The notes beneath the pieces were generated by a model. That model saw nothing but the letters and a program-made list of their open reading frames with translations. It did not search any database and had not been told where the DNA came from. A stretch of 64,000 nt of DNA from Bacillus badius NBRC 15713. GTDB lineage: Bacteria; Bacillota; Bacilli; Bacillales; Domibacillaceae. The stretch covers positions 1 to 64,000 of the forward strand of contig NZ_BCVF01000007.1 in assembly GCF_001591605.1 (NCBI RefSeq), given 5' to 3'. Every line of letters begins with the position of its first letter. Position 1 is the first letter of the stretch. The position numbers were made by a program, and so were the translations under genes. Positions 51,782 to 59,316 of this stretch are shown piece by piece.

Positions 51782-53003
51782 TTCCGTCAAGTCCAAGCTG
51801 ACTTTCCTGTTTACCGGGTCATTGCTCGTCATTCTTGTTATTTTCATTTTTACCTTGTATATATTTATTTCAGGAGCCATCAAAAACAATGAGCTACATG
51901 AACTTTCACAGTTCTATGGCGAAGAGGAGCATGAATGGGCAGAGGAACTGCTTGAGCTCCATCATGAAGATATTGATTTTGAACCGGATCGCGGCATTTT
52001 TTATTATCTGTTTGATGAAAGCGGCCGGCTGGTCAAAGGGGATGAAACAGTTAAAGGCCTCTCGCTTTATATTAAAAGCAATAATCTTCAACAGCAGGAG
52101 GATGAATACGTGAAAGAGCTGGAATGGGAAAGCGCCCATTTGCTGCTGGCCCGTTACGATATACAACAGGGCCAGCAAATGATTGGAAGTGTGATCATTG
52201 GTATGGATATCACCTCCGAGAAGCATTTAATCCAAAAAATCATCTGGATCCTTATCGCGCTTGCTGTCTTATTCAGCCTCCTGTTTGCTTGGATGGGCTA
52301 TTTCTTTGCAGGGCAAGCCATGCGGCCGATTCAGCAAGCGTATCTGACACAGAAAAAGTTTGTCTCAGATGCCTCCCACGAACTGCGGACGCCGCTCAGC
52401 GTTTTTTACAGCTCGATCGAAATTCTCGATAAAGAAAAAGAAAACTTGAGCCCTTTCAACCAAGATGTTTTAGATGATGTAAAAAAAGAAGCGGAATTGA
52501 TGCATCAGCTGCTCAATGATCTGCTGATGCTGGCACGCAGTGATCAAGGTCATTTTGAACTTGAACTGAAGGAAGTCGATCTTTCTATGCTGTTACAGAA
52601 TTTACTCGAAAGATTTTCACGCGTGCTCCCTGTCTCCCTGCAGCTGGAAAGCGAGATTACCGCCAGCCTTCACATAAAAGGCGATTCAGAACGCCTCCAG
52701 CAGCTGTTTTACATTTTATTGGATAATGCTTCCCATTATACAGAGGCGGGAGTAATTAGCTGTACTGCAAAGAAGGCAGGAGAGAAAATAATCGTAGTGA
52801 TAAAGGACACAGGCAGCGGCATTTCGCCAGATGATCTGCCTCATATCTTTGACCGTTTTTACCGGGCAGACCCGTCACGCAACCGAAATGGCTCCGGCAT
52901 CGGCCTTTCCATTGCCAAAATGATTGCAGAAGCCCACGGCGCAAAAATCACCGTAAAAAGCGAGCTCGACAAAGGGACTGAATTTACAATTACTTTTCCT
53001 TAA
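51774..53003 (+). CDS. Membrane sensor histidine kinase
   Basis: 409 aa. Two membrane helices (about residues 9-33 and 157-179) flank an extracytoplasmic sensor of about 120 residues rich in acidic and His residues (EEEHEWAEELLELHHEDIDFE), which suggests metal or cation sensing. The phospho-acceptor is His202 (SDASHELRTP), then N-box NASHY, G1 DTGSGIS and G2 GSGIGLSIAK. The ATG at 51774 follows GAGGAATGCTG. A terminator follows the gene. Confidence 0.9.
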   Translation: MFNSVKSKLTFLFTGSLLVILVIFIFTLYIFISGAIKNNELHELSQFYGEEEHEWAEELLELHHEDIDFEPDRGIFYYLFDESGRLVKGDETVKGLSLYIKSNNLQQQEDEYVKELEWESAHLLLARYDIQQGQQMIGSVIIGMDITSEKHLIQKIIWILIALAVLFSLLFAWMGYFFAGQAMRPIQQAYLTQKKFVSDASHELRTPLSVFYSSIEILDKEKENLSPFNQDVLDDVKKEAELMHQLLNDLLMLARSDQGHFELELKEVDLSMLLQNLLERFSRVLPVSLQLESEITASLHIKGDSERLQQLFYILLDNASHYTEAGVISCTAKKAGEKIIVVIKDTGSGISPDDLPHIFDRFYRADPSRNRNGSGIGLSIAKMIAEAHGAKITVKSELDKGTEFTITFP

Positions 53004-53018
53004 CATTCACAAAAGCCA

Positions 53019-53048
53019 AAAAAAAACGCCGTTATGGCGTTTTTTTTG
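53019..53048. terminator. Bidirectional terminator between kinase and reductase-like gene
   Basis: Eight As, then ACGCC-GTTAT-GGCGT and eight Ts: a short, strong hairpin shared by convergent genes. The stop of the minus-strand gene lies within it. Confidence 0.9.
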
Positions 53049-53583
53049 TGGGCTGAAAAAGAGCCTCTGCATACCGAAGCGCAAGCAGCAACGCAACAAG
53101 AACCGCGCTTCCTGCATAAACAGAGGCAATGCCGAACTGTTCTGTGTCCGTACCGATGAACAAACCGTGAAGCATCATAAACACCCAGGCAGGCAGCACT
53201 AGTAAATGAACTTTTTTCCAAAGCCCTCTTCCCAGCTTCTTCATAAAGAAATCGGATGTCGCCAGCACAATCAGGAAAAGAAAGAAGGAAAAAATGCCAA
53301 AAGCCGAATACACAGGTGCATAGTCATCCATGAAAGGTATAATTATTTCTGCAATTTGATAAGAAACGTACTCATCTTTCCAAAGAACCACCATATGAAA
53401 CAACATAACTAGAAATCCGATCCAGCTGCTTGTTTGATGAAGTTCAAGCATCAGCGGCTTCTTTTTCTTGAACATCGTCATGCTGCTTAATAAGCCGGCA
53501 GAAACGGAAAAAGTCATCAGAAAGAAGGCAAGAAGCCCCGAAAAGCGGATGAAATGCCAAGTAGAAAAAAACTCCACGCTCAT
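53032..53583 (-). CDS. Ferric-reductase-like transmembrane (haem b) protein
   Basis: 183 aa with five to six membrane helices. Conserved His residues (HFIRFSGLLAF, ELHQTSSWIGFLVMLFHMVV, KKVHLLVLPAWVFMMLHGLF) are placed as in the ferric reductase/MsrQ-YedZ haem b fold. Its start overlaps the apbE stop by 4 nt, indicating coupled expression. Probably passes electrons across the membrane to an extracytoplasmic flavin or metal. It lacks the NAD(P)H/FAD domain of full ferric reductases. Confidence 0.8.
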   Translation of the reverse strand: MSVEFFSTWHFIRFSGLLAFFLMTFSVSAGLLSSMTMFKKKKPLMLELHQTSSWIGFLVMLFHMVVLWKDEYVSYQIAEIIIPFMDDYAPVYSAFGIFSFFLFLIVLATSDFFMKKLGRGLWKKVHLLVLPAWVFMMLHGLFIGTDTEQFGIASVYAGSAVLVALLLALRYAEALFQPTKKTP

Positions 53584-54509
53584 ACGCCAACACCTCCTGT
53601 TGTCAATCGTCCATCCGGCTGAACAAGCACAAATTGAAAACGGCCGCCAAGCTTCTGCAACTGATCTCCCGCCTGTTCAAGACCGTCCATGAAACAAAGC
53701 TTAGCCCCTACCTCAGCATCCAGACAGGACTCAGCCAAAACAGTGGATTGGACAATAACCGGCTCAACCGGTTTTCCCGTTCTTCCATCTAACAAATGAT
53801 GCTTTTTCTCTTCTCCCTGCCACCAGCTGCGATAGATGAGGTTAGAGGTGGCGATGCTTCCATTTTGAAAGCTGAATGATCCGATCTCGCGCCCTTCTTG
53901 AAAGGGATCCATTACACCGATTCTCCACGTCTTTTCTCCATTTGACCAAGCCTGTATATCCCCTCCGCCATCTACAATGCCAAAGCGGCTCCGTGCATGG
54001 ATTCGCAGCCACCTGGCCGCCGCTTCCACCGCGTAGCCTTTGGCTATTCCTCCAAGATCAATGTTGTGCTTCGTTTTCTTTGTGATGGTACCGTTACTGT
54101 GAAATATCAGAGGCTCTCCTCCCAGTTCTTCGGTCAATGCCTCTCCTTGTTCCTTTGGGGCTGTGACAAAAGGAAAAGACTGTTTATATCCATGAGCCTC
54201 CATCTGATTGAGCATGTAAGGAGAAAAACATCCTCCTGTTTTCAATCGATAACTCTCGGCTGTTTTCAACAGGTCGTACAAAACAGGAGAAACAGAAACA
54301 ACAGCTCCCTCTGCAGCTTGATTGAATATCCACAATTCATTGTGCGTGCGAAACCTTGAAAAGGCGTAATCAAAATAGTGAAGCAACGAACGAATGGCTT
54401 CTTTCCAATCCGGCTGTTCGCTATTGGAAATGGAAACAAAAAACGAACTATCCATGACTTCCACTTCAAGCGTATTAGTCTCTTTTCGACTTTCTTGACA
54501 TGCGATCAC
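53580..54509 (-). CDS. apbE: FAD:protein FMN transferase (ApbE)
   Basis: About 309 aa from a GTG at 54509; ATGs at 54527 and 54518 and a TTG at 54560 are alternatives. ApbE signatures: FSRFRTHNELWIFN, IDLGGIAKGYAVEAAARWL, GIVDGGGDIQAW and HHLLDGRTGKPV (Mg/FAD site). It attaches FMN covalently to Thr/Ser of partner proteins. No lipobox is visible at the likely N-terminus. It sits between a small membrane protein gene and a haem-type membrane reductase. No FMN-binding target with an S/T-GAT motif was found nearby. Confidence 0.85.
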   Translation of the reverse strand: MIACQESRKETNTLEVEVMDSSFFVSISNSEQPDWKEAIRSLLHYFDYAFSRFRTHNELWIFNQAAEGAVVSVSPVLYDLLKTAESYRLKTGGCFSPYMLNQMEAHGYKQSFPFVTAPKEQGEALTEELGGEPLIFHSNGTITKKTKHNIDLGGIAKGYAVEAAARWLRIHARSRFGIVDGGGDIQAWSNGEKTWRIGVMDPFQEGREIGSFSFQNGSIATSNLIYRSWWQGEEKKHHLLDGRTGKPVEPVIVQSTVLAESCLDAEVGAKLCFMDGLEQAGDQLQKLGGRFQFVLVQPDGRLTTGGVGV

Positions 54510-54732
54510 TTTCCCCATTCCCTTCATTGGCTGCTTGAACCGAAAAGCTGCTCCAATCAAGTTTCAAAAGTTCTTTTTCCCGCTGGCTCATCGTATCATT
54601 TGCTTCTACTGCCAATGTATTTGTATCATGGCCCTCTGCTTGAAAATCGTCCAATTGTCCAAGAATAAAAGCGGAGAAGGCAATTCCAGACATACCGACT
54701 ATCCACTTAGCCTTCGCATTTTTCTTCATCAT
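54475..54732 (-). CDS. Small single-pass membrane protein, unknown
   Basis: 85 aa with a basic N-terminus (MMKKNAKAKW), one hydrophobic segment (IVGMSGIAFSAFILGQL) and a polar tail that would lie outside the membrane. GAGGTGAA precedes the ATG. Its last 12 codons overlap the apbE start. No known domain. Gene order suggests a structural part of the ApbE/reductase module. Confidence 0.65.
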   Translation of the reverse strand: MMKKNAKAKWIVGMSGIAFSAFILGQLDDFQAEGHDTNTLAVEANDTMSQREKELLKLDWSSFSVQAANEGNGESDRMSRKSKRD

Positions 54733-54745
54733 TTCACCTCATTCA

Positions 54746-55357
54746 TCAAATAGACTGCAGCACAATCGTTTGGCTGCCTTCATTCCAGCTCACCCGGTAA
54801 CCGAATGTATTAGCTATGACAGAAACTGGCAAGTACACGGACTTCTCGAAAAAATACGCTTCTGAAGGCATAGGTGTCTTCACCAGATTTTCATAAGCTG
54901 CGTTTGAGCCTGAACGAACGATCAGCTCATCTCTCCCTTTGGACACCTCTAGAATTCTGCTCTGTTTATGATACGTATAATCTGCCTGAAGCAGATTCGC
55001 CATCTTTTCCCCTGAGACCAGCAGCTGGCCATTCCGGGGAATCACGTAAAGCTGTTCGCTCTCCTTGTTTAACTGAACAGCGACTTCCTGGGCTTCCTGA
55101 AAAGGCAGGCTGCTGTCTGCGGCAACACTCGTATCCCGCGTCCACATGTGCCAATAAGAAGACTGACTAGGCACCTCATATTCATAGCCTTCCTCCTCTT
55201 CCCAATCGTCATCCTCATCGTCCCATTCATGATCCTCTACTTTGCCTTCACCATATTCATGCTCATACTCATCATCCGCGCTCGCCAACTGTCCTGAAGA
55301 AAAACCGAAAAAGAGCACGAACATCATTAAAAGAGATGCCATCCATTTTTTTCGCAT
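54746..55357 (-). CDS. Secreted protein with copper amine oxidase-like N domain
   Basis: 203 aa with a signal peptide (MRKKWMASLLMMFVLFFGFS, cleavage near ASADD). A very acidic, His- and Tyr-rich segment follows (residues 27-62, many D/E, several H), able to bind metal. The C-terminal 100 residues carry a copper amine oxidase-like domain (LYVIPRNGQLLVSGEKM, KSVYLPVSVIANTFGYRVSW), a stalk or wall-binding fold. The ATG at 55357 follows AAAGGGGGG. It leads the minus-strand unit ending in the reductase-like gene. Confidence 0.75.
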   Translation of the reverse strand: MRKKWMASLLMMFVLFFGFSSGQLASADDEYEHEYGEGKVEDHEWDDEDDDWEEEEGYEYEVPSQSSYWHMWTRDTSVAADSSLPFQEAQEVAVQLNKESEQLYVIPRNGQLLVSGEKMANLLQADYTYHKQSRILEVSKGRDELIVRSGSNAAYENLVKTPMPSEAYFFEKSVYLPVSVIANTFGYRVSWNEGSQTIVLQSI

Positions 55358-55440
55358 GTTATTCCCCCCTTTGCTTACTAATGTACTCTCTATTTCTGAA
55401 AACAAAATGAAAGAGGAGGGAAAAACTGCTCTTCAAAAAA

Positions 55441-55472
55441 AGAAAAGGGGCGCCCATTCCGCTCCCCTTTCC
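55441..55472. terminator. Terminator of yjbQ-like gene
   Basis: AAAAGGGG-CGCCCATTCCG-CTCCCCTTTC imperfect stem; on the minus strand it is followed by CTTTTTTTGAAG. Confidence 0.75.
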
Positions 55473-55484
55473 TTCTTCATCCTT

Positions 55485-55880
55485 TTATAAAATTTTCACA
55501 TAAAACGTGCGTGTCCGCGGTCCATCGAACTCACAAAAATAAATGCCCTGCCAGGTCCCTAACAACAAACGGCCGGCTGCAATAATCACATGCTGCGACG
55601 AACCAACTGTACTTGCCTTCATATGTGCAGCCGTATTCCCCTCTGCATGGCGATCCAGCTCATGAGACCATGGATACACCTCATCAAACCGGCGAAGCAT
55701 ATCCCGCTTTACATCCGGATCAGCATTCTCATTAATCGTCACACCCGCCGTCGTATGAGGACAATACACCACCGCCGCTCCCTCTGTGATCGCTTCCTCT
55801 GTGACAAACTGCTGCACCTGCTCTGTCACCTCAATCATCTGGTCACGGCTAGTTGTCGTTAACGTGAACTTTTTGAGCAT
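55485..55880 (-). CDS. yjbQ: YjbQ/UPF0047 family protein
   Basis: 131 aa. The metal-site pattern [19 protein letters not shown], then [37 protein letters not shown], defines the UPF0047 family. Members rescue thiamine-phosphate synthase loss in E. coli, but the true activity is not settled. The ATG lies after GAAAGGAAGGGGCTT. It is monocistronic. Confidence 0.88.
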   Translation of the reverse strand: MLKKFTLTTTSRDQMIEVTEQVQQFVTEEAITEGAAVVYCPHTTAGVTINENADPDVKRDMLRRFDEVYPWSHELDRHAEGNTAAHMKASTVGSSQHVIIAAGRLLLGTWQGIYFCEFDGPRTRTFYVKIL

Positions 55881-56020
55881 AAGCCCCTTCCTTTCTGATT
55901 ACATTCTTTCTTTTATCTATCGTATCTCATGTTTTGAAAGGGTTCAAAAATAAAAGTTAAAGCTTCTGATCTTTAGCCGATCCAGTAATTGAAGAAATTA
56001 TAAAGGAAAGCAGTGAAAAC

Positions 56021-56809
56021 ATGATCATCTATGAACAAATAAAAGCTGTATTGGATTCCAAAATAAATCAATTACTCACGTCATCGGATGTAAAAGCAGC
56101 TTTAGTTAAGCAATTCGATTCGAATCCTGCAAGCGTTATCTTATCCGACTATTGCTATAACCGGATGAATAACGGAGCGATCTTCAATCATCATTTATTT
56201 GAGTACGTCAATAGGGGGATTTATAAATATCTGGGAGAATGCTATCCATACACAGGCTTAATTTTTCACAGACCTAAAGGTTCTAAAGAAGACATAGTTG
56301 TTGGAGAATGGAAAAGTGGCATAAAAACAATTTACAAACAGAGCTCCTATGGAGAAGACGGGGTCGAATTCATCAGCAAAGAGCAGATGATCACGCTTTA
56401 TGAAGAATATAATAAAATGTTGAGATATGAAATGAGTTTACTAAACTGTCAACCTACGGAATTGCGCCACCTGATAGGCAGAATCGGCGAATTCCTATGT
56501 GCCATTCACACAAACGGCCATTTATCAAGACAGACTAATCAGCATGGCTTCGACGTGATCAGCAAGGGAAGGCGGATAAGTGTAAAAACGACTGCCCAAA
56601 CAAACGGATTTATTACAGTCAACCAAAATACATTTTCGCATTTTGATGATTTCTTCATCGTGCACTACCTTGATGGTGAATTTAAAGTCGTGTATTACGG
56701 TCCTAAAGAAGAATTGCTGGACATTGCCAGAACGTACAACAACAAGCTTGAAATCGATCTAAAAAGATTAAAAAAACAAACACAGGCCTGTTCGTTGAAT
56801 TTCCAATAA
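56021..56809 (+). CDS. Predicted nuclease-like protein (DUF6998/PD-(D/E)XK-like)
   Basis: 262 aa. The N-terminal 140 residues are unassigned. The C-terminal half has LRHLIGRIGEFLCAIHTNG, GFDVISKGRRISVKTTAQ, resembling the Glu...Asp...xVK core of PD-(D/E)XK restriction-type nucleases (DUF6998). AAAGGAAAGCAG lies before the ATG. It is convergent with a decayed helicase relic and near a NTP pyrophosphatase gene. A role in DNA restriction is a hypothesis from fold and context. Confidence 0.7.
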   Translation: MIIYEQIKAVLDSKINQLLTSSDVKAALVKQFDSNPASVILSDYCYNRMNNGAIFNHHLFEYVNRGIYKYLGECYPYTGLIFHRPKGSKEDIVVGEWKSGIKTIYKQSSYGEDGVEFISKEQMITLYEEYNKMLRYEMSLLNCQPTELRHLIGRIGEFLCAIHTNGHLSRQTNQHGFDVISKGRRISVKTTAQTNGFITVNQNTFSHFDDFFIVHYLDGEFKVVYYGPKEELLDIARTYNNKLEIDLKRLKKQTQACSLNFQ

Positions 56810-56810
56810 C

Positions 56811-56993
56811 TTAATCGCCCGTACAAATTTTAATTTCTGCCCCGCGCAAAGCAGCCAGCTGTAAAGCGGGAAGAATCCTCTTTACCCCCGACTGCATGAC
56901 GAAGGAGGTTAAAATATAAATTTCTTCTGCTTTTTCTGCCAGCTTGGTGATAGTTTCCAAAAGGTTCTCCGTCACTAGCTGCAGCTTAGTCAT
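56811..56993 (-). pseudogene. Truncated N-terminus of a PLD/HKD-type helicase
   Basis: 60 codons (ITKLAEKAEEIYILTSFVMQ, ALRGAEIKICTGD) match the start of HKD-nuclease helicases, then stop at GAT-TAA where the family continues with Y. The start overlaps the stop of the NTP pyrophosphatase gene by 8 nt. The remainder, probably a helicase gene, is lost right against the 3' end of the convergent nuclease-like gene. Confidence 0.6.
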
Positions 56994-57312
56994 CTTCTAC
57001 CTCAATTAAAAAAATACGTTCGCGAAACCCGCCCCGCTTTTCGGCTTTTTGCTCTCGAATGGCTTCCAAGCGGTTAAAGTCCGCTCCGTGGATGACTGCA
57101 GCAGCGTGAAGGAGCTCAAGCATATCCGCCAGTTCCTCCATAGCTTCTTCATCGTTTGCAGCTGCTTTATACTCAGCAAGCTCCTCATTCATTTTTTGAC
57201 GTATTTCCTGTATATATTCAGCTTCATCCAGAATGCGAGTACTGGACGTTTTTCCGCTTTGAGCAATGATTTCTGGAATCCGGTCACGGACGAGTTTGTT
57301 ATAGATCGGCAT
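56986..57312 (-). CDS. MazG-like nucleoside triphosphate pyrophosphohydrolase
   Basis: 108 aa. MPIYNKLVRDRIPEIIAQSG and ILDEAEYIQEIRQKMNEELAEYKAA followed by EEAMEELADMLELLHAAA gives the EExxE-12-28-ExxD metal-binding pattern of all-alpha NTP pyrophosphatases. The ATG at 57312 has AAAGGAG upstream. It overlaps a helicase relic by 8 nt, and such pairs occur together elsewhere in Bacillus. Probably degrades non-canonical nucleotides. Confidence 0.85.
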   Translation of the reverse strand: MPIYNKLVRDRIPEIIAQSGKTSSTRILDEAEYIQEIRQKMNEELAEYKAAANDEEAMEELADMLELLHAAAVIHGADFNRLEAIREQKAEKRGGFRERIFLIEVEDD

Positions 57313-57526
57313 CTCTCTCTCTCCTTTTGCTGTAAGTACTATCATTTTATCAGAAAAATAGCCTAGCAGCTTAAATAGATGGCCTCTAGGCACCTGGCTT
57401 GTGAAGCTGGAAGGGCTCATAAATAAGCAGCAAGCCAACAACAGTCACTGCCAAGCAAAACACCATACGCTTAAAGTAAACTTCCTTCTTCCATTACAGA
57501 AGGAGATTGAAAAAATTGCTCGTCCT

Positions 57527-58021
57527 TTATCCTGATTTATCCACAAACAGCGCCCATTTGCTTTCGAGCGCCTTTAAATCAGGGTATTGTTTGCTCAGCC
57601 TTTTCATATTCCGATGCAGCAAGCGGCCATAGGAATTCTCTTCTTTGATCCACTGGTCAGTTAATTGATGCAAAAATAGGAGGTGCTTGTCCCGATTCTG
57701 CTTTGCCTGCGAGATTAAGGCAATGGAGTAAAAATAGCCGATGACATCAAACCCTGTCAAAACCGGATTTCCGTTTGGCACCTCATATCTTTTCAATGCG
57801 TGAAAAACCTCCTCAACTAGCGCTTCGTCCGCGGCGAATTCTTTCATGCGCAAATATTCCTTCGCGGTGACCGGCGCATGCGTCAAGCGGCCCAGCTTCA
57901 AGCAATATTTCCATGCTCTTTCCCAGATGTCCTCAGCTTTTATTTGCTGTCTTAGTAATTGTGTGACTCTCCTGTCCGCTGCTATTTCTTGAATGCTCTT
58001 TCCTTTGATAGGATTTGGCAT
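57527..58021 (-). CDS. Hypothetical helical protein
   Basis: 164-aa soluble, mainly helical protein (KSIQEIAADRRVTQLLRQQI, TGFDVIGYFYSIALISQAKQ). No domain recognised and no membrane segment. GGGGATGATCTA precedes the ATG. No clear functional link with neighbours. Confidence 0.6.
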   Translation of the reverse strand: MPNPIKGKSIQEIAADRRVTQLLRQQIKAEDIWERAWKYCLKLGRLTHAPVTAKEYLRMKEFAADEALVEEVFHALKRYEVPNGNPVLTGFDVIGYFYSIALISQAKQNRDKHLLFLHQLTDQWIKEENSYGRLLHRNMKRLSKQYPDLKALESKWALFVDKSG

Positions 58022-58117
58022 TAGATCATCCCCTTTATAAATATCCTAATATAGAAATCACTCTACATAAATGGTGGAATTTACAAAACATTTAATTACA
58101 GAAAGAGGAGACAGCTG

Positions 58118-58341
58118 ATGGACAAGGCATTCCACTTCGGGCTTTTAACGAGTCTGACTGGCACCTTTACGTTATTCATTTATTAAGCACAGAAATTGTT
58201 CGCTTTACCATGGGGTTGAAAGAGGAAGATATTTATTTTGCCAAATATTTATTGGTTATTCCTGTGGCTTTACTGGTGATTGGCTTGCCTTTTGCCGTAA
58301 TTATCCCGCTGATTTGGCTCAAACGATGGGGCGAAAGCTGA
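58118..58341 (+). pseudogene. Frameshifted small membrane protein
   Basis: GAGGAG precedes an ATG at 58118, giving a 22-codon frame ending at 58186. The overlapping -1 frame then reads LSTEIVRFTMGLKEEDIYFA and a hydrophobic helix (YLLVIPVALLVIGLPFAVII) to the TGA at 58339-58341. The two together look like one single-pass protein broken by a frameshift. Family not recognised. Confidence 0.4.
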
Positions 58342-58384
58342 TTTAAAGACAGGCAATTGATCACTTTTCATCCGCACATCAAAA

Positions 58385-58413
58385 CCCCCTGCAAAGAGCC
58401 ACTTTACAGGGGG
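58385..58413. terminator. Terminator at the end of the formate dehydrogenase unit
   Basis: CCCCCTG-C-AAAG / CTTT-A-CAGGGGG stem. Downstream on the minus strand is TTTTGATGTGCGG. Confidence 0.75.
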
Positions 58414-58428
58414 CAGTCTATTTTGGCA

Positions 58429-58560
58429 TTATTCGTCGCCAATTGACGGCGATTGGCGATCCGTCCGGCAGCTCTCACAAATATGCAGCCTGCTGGCCTG
58501 CCATTGATCTTCACTGCTTTCCAGCGTCTCCTCCTGTCCGCAAACTTCACAGACCTTCAT
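58429..58560 (-). CDS. Small zinc-ribbon protein in the formate dehydrogenase unit
   Basis: 43 aa, MKVCEVCGQEETLESS then RLHICESCRTD, with two CxxC pairs for one zinc. AAGGGGT lies 8 nt before the ATG. It follows the HMA-like gene by 15 bp and ends just before the terminator, so it is the last gene of the fdhF operon. No function assigned. Confidence 0.65.
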   Translation of the reverse strand: MKVCEVCGQEETLESSEDQWQASRLHICESCRTDRQSPSIGDE

Positions 58561-58575
58561 TGTCCATCACCCCTT

Positions 58576-58800
58576 CTAAAAAAATCCCGTATTGGGTTCT
58601 ACCTCAAAGCCCAAGTCGGTGATAGCTTGCTGGAAGTCCATGTAGGAAGCCGCCTCTTCATTGTAGCTGAAGGAGGCTTCACTGCTGGCTGCATTGACTT
58701 CCGCTCTTCTGACTCCCCATACTGATTCCAAAGCTTTAGAGACTTTTTCTGCCTCTTGCTCGGTCAGCTGACTTTTTATTTTAATCACTCCTCTTTGCAT
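58576..58800 (-). CDS. HMA-fold-like small protein without CxxC
   Basis: 74 aa from the ATG at 58800, 8 nt after AAGGAGG. IKIKSQLTEQEAEKVSKALE then WGVRRAEVNAASSEASFSYN then AITDLGFEVE has the beta-alpha-beta rhythm of heavy-metal-associated domains, but the metal-binding CxxC is missing. It is part of the fdhF operon; a scaffold or regulatory role is possible. Confidence 0.65.
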   Translation of the reverse strand: MQRGVIKIKSQLTEQEAEKVSKALESVWGVRRAEVNAASSEASFSYNEEAASYMDFQQAITDLGFEVEPNTGFF

Positions 58801-58818
58801 GACAGGCACCTCCTTCAA

Positions 58819-59316
58819 TTACTGGGATTCCTTCTTGTCCTGATGGAAAGACTGTCCCATTCCTTGCAAAAACTCCGTCATCACTGCCAGGGAAGCGCGG
58901 GCTTCGGGAGTGCGCATGCTTTTTCCAAGCTGCCACATGCTGGGCTCCTCATTGTTTTCCAGACTTTTTGAAGCTCTTTGAAGCCCATAATTTACGCCAT
59001 CTAGAGTATTCGCCAATTGCTCCGGGTTAATCGCTCCTAAAAACTTCACCGCATTCATTCCATTTTTAATCACGTTGTGCATCCCCGGCTGGTTCATCTG
59101 CTGGATAGCAATAGCTCCTACGTCTGTACGCTGCTCCAGCAAGCCTTTTATCATATTGAGAACGCCCATCTCGTGGAGGTTCTTTACGATGGCGATCATA
59201 CTGATAATCGCCTCTTGGTTGTCCGCTAATTCTTTCATGATCGCCGCTGCTGCCTGGGACTGTTCCTCCTGCTCATTCGGGAGGCTTCTGCTAATTTGCC
59301 TGACTGCCTTCGCCAT
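58819..59316 (-). CDS. yjgD: YjgD-like DUF1641 protein, formate dehydrogenase accessory
   Basis: 165 aa from the ATG at 59316, well spaced after GGGGG. NMIKGLLEQRTDVGAIAIQQ and GLQRASKSLENNEEPSMWQLGKSMRTPEARASLAVMTEFLQGMGQ define DUF1641, found next to FdhF-type formate dehydrogenases (YjgC-YjgD) in Bacillus. It overlaps the end of fdhF by 26 nt. Probably a subunit or assembly partner. Confidence 0.82.
   Translation of the reverse strand: MAKAVRQISRSLPNEQEEQSQAAAAIMKELADNQEAIISMIAIVKNLHEMGVLNMIKGLLEQRTDVGAIAIQQMNQPGMHNVIKNGMNAVKFLGAINPEQLANTLDGVNYGLQRASKSLENNEEPSMWQLGKSMRTPEARASLAVMTEFLQGMGQSFHQDKKESQ

Noticed and set aside
57386-57468. 27-codon minus-strand ORF with a hydrophobic segment
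   Set aside because: The nearest ribosome-like site is about 14 nt from the ATG, no stop-to-stop conservation can be judged, and the segment lies between a gene start and AT-rich spacer.
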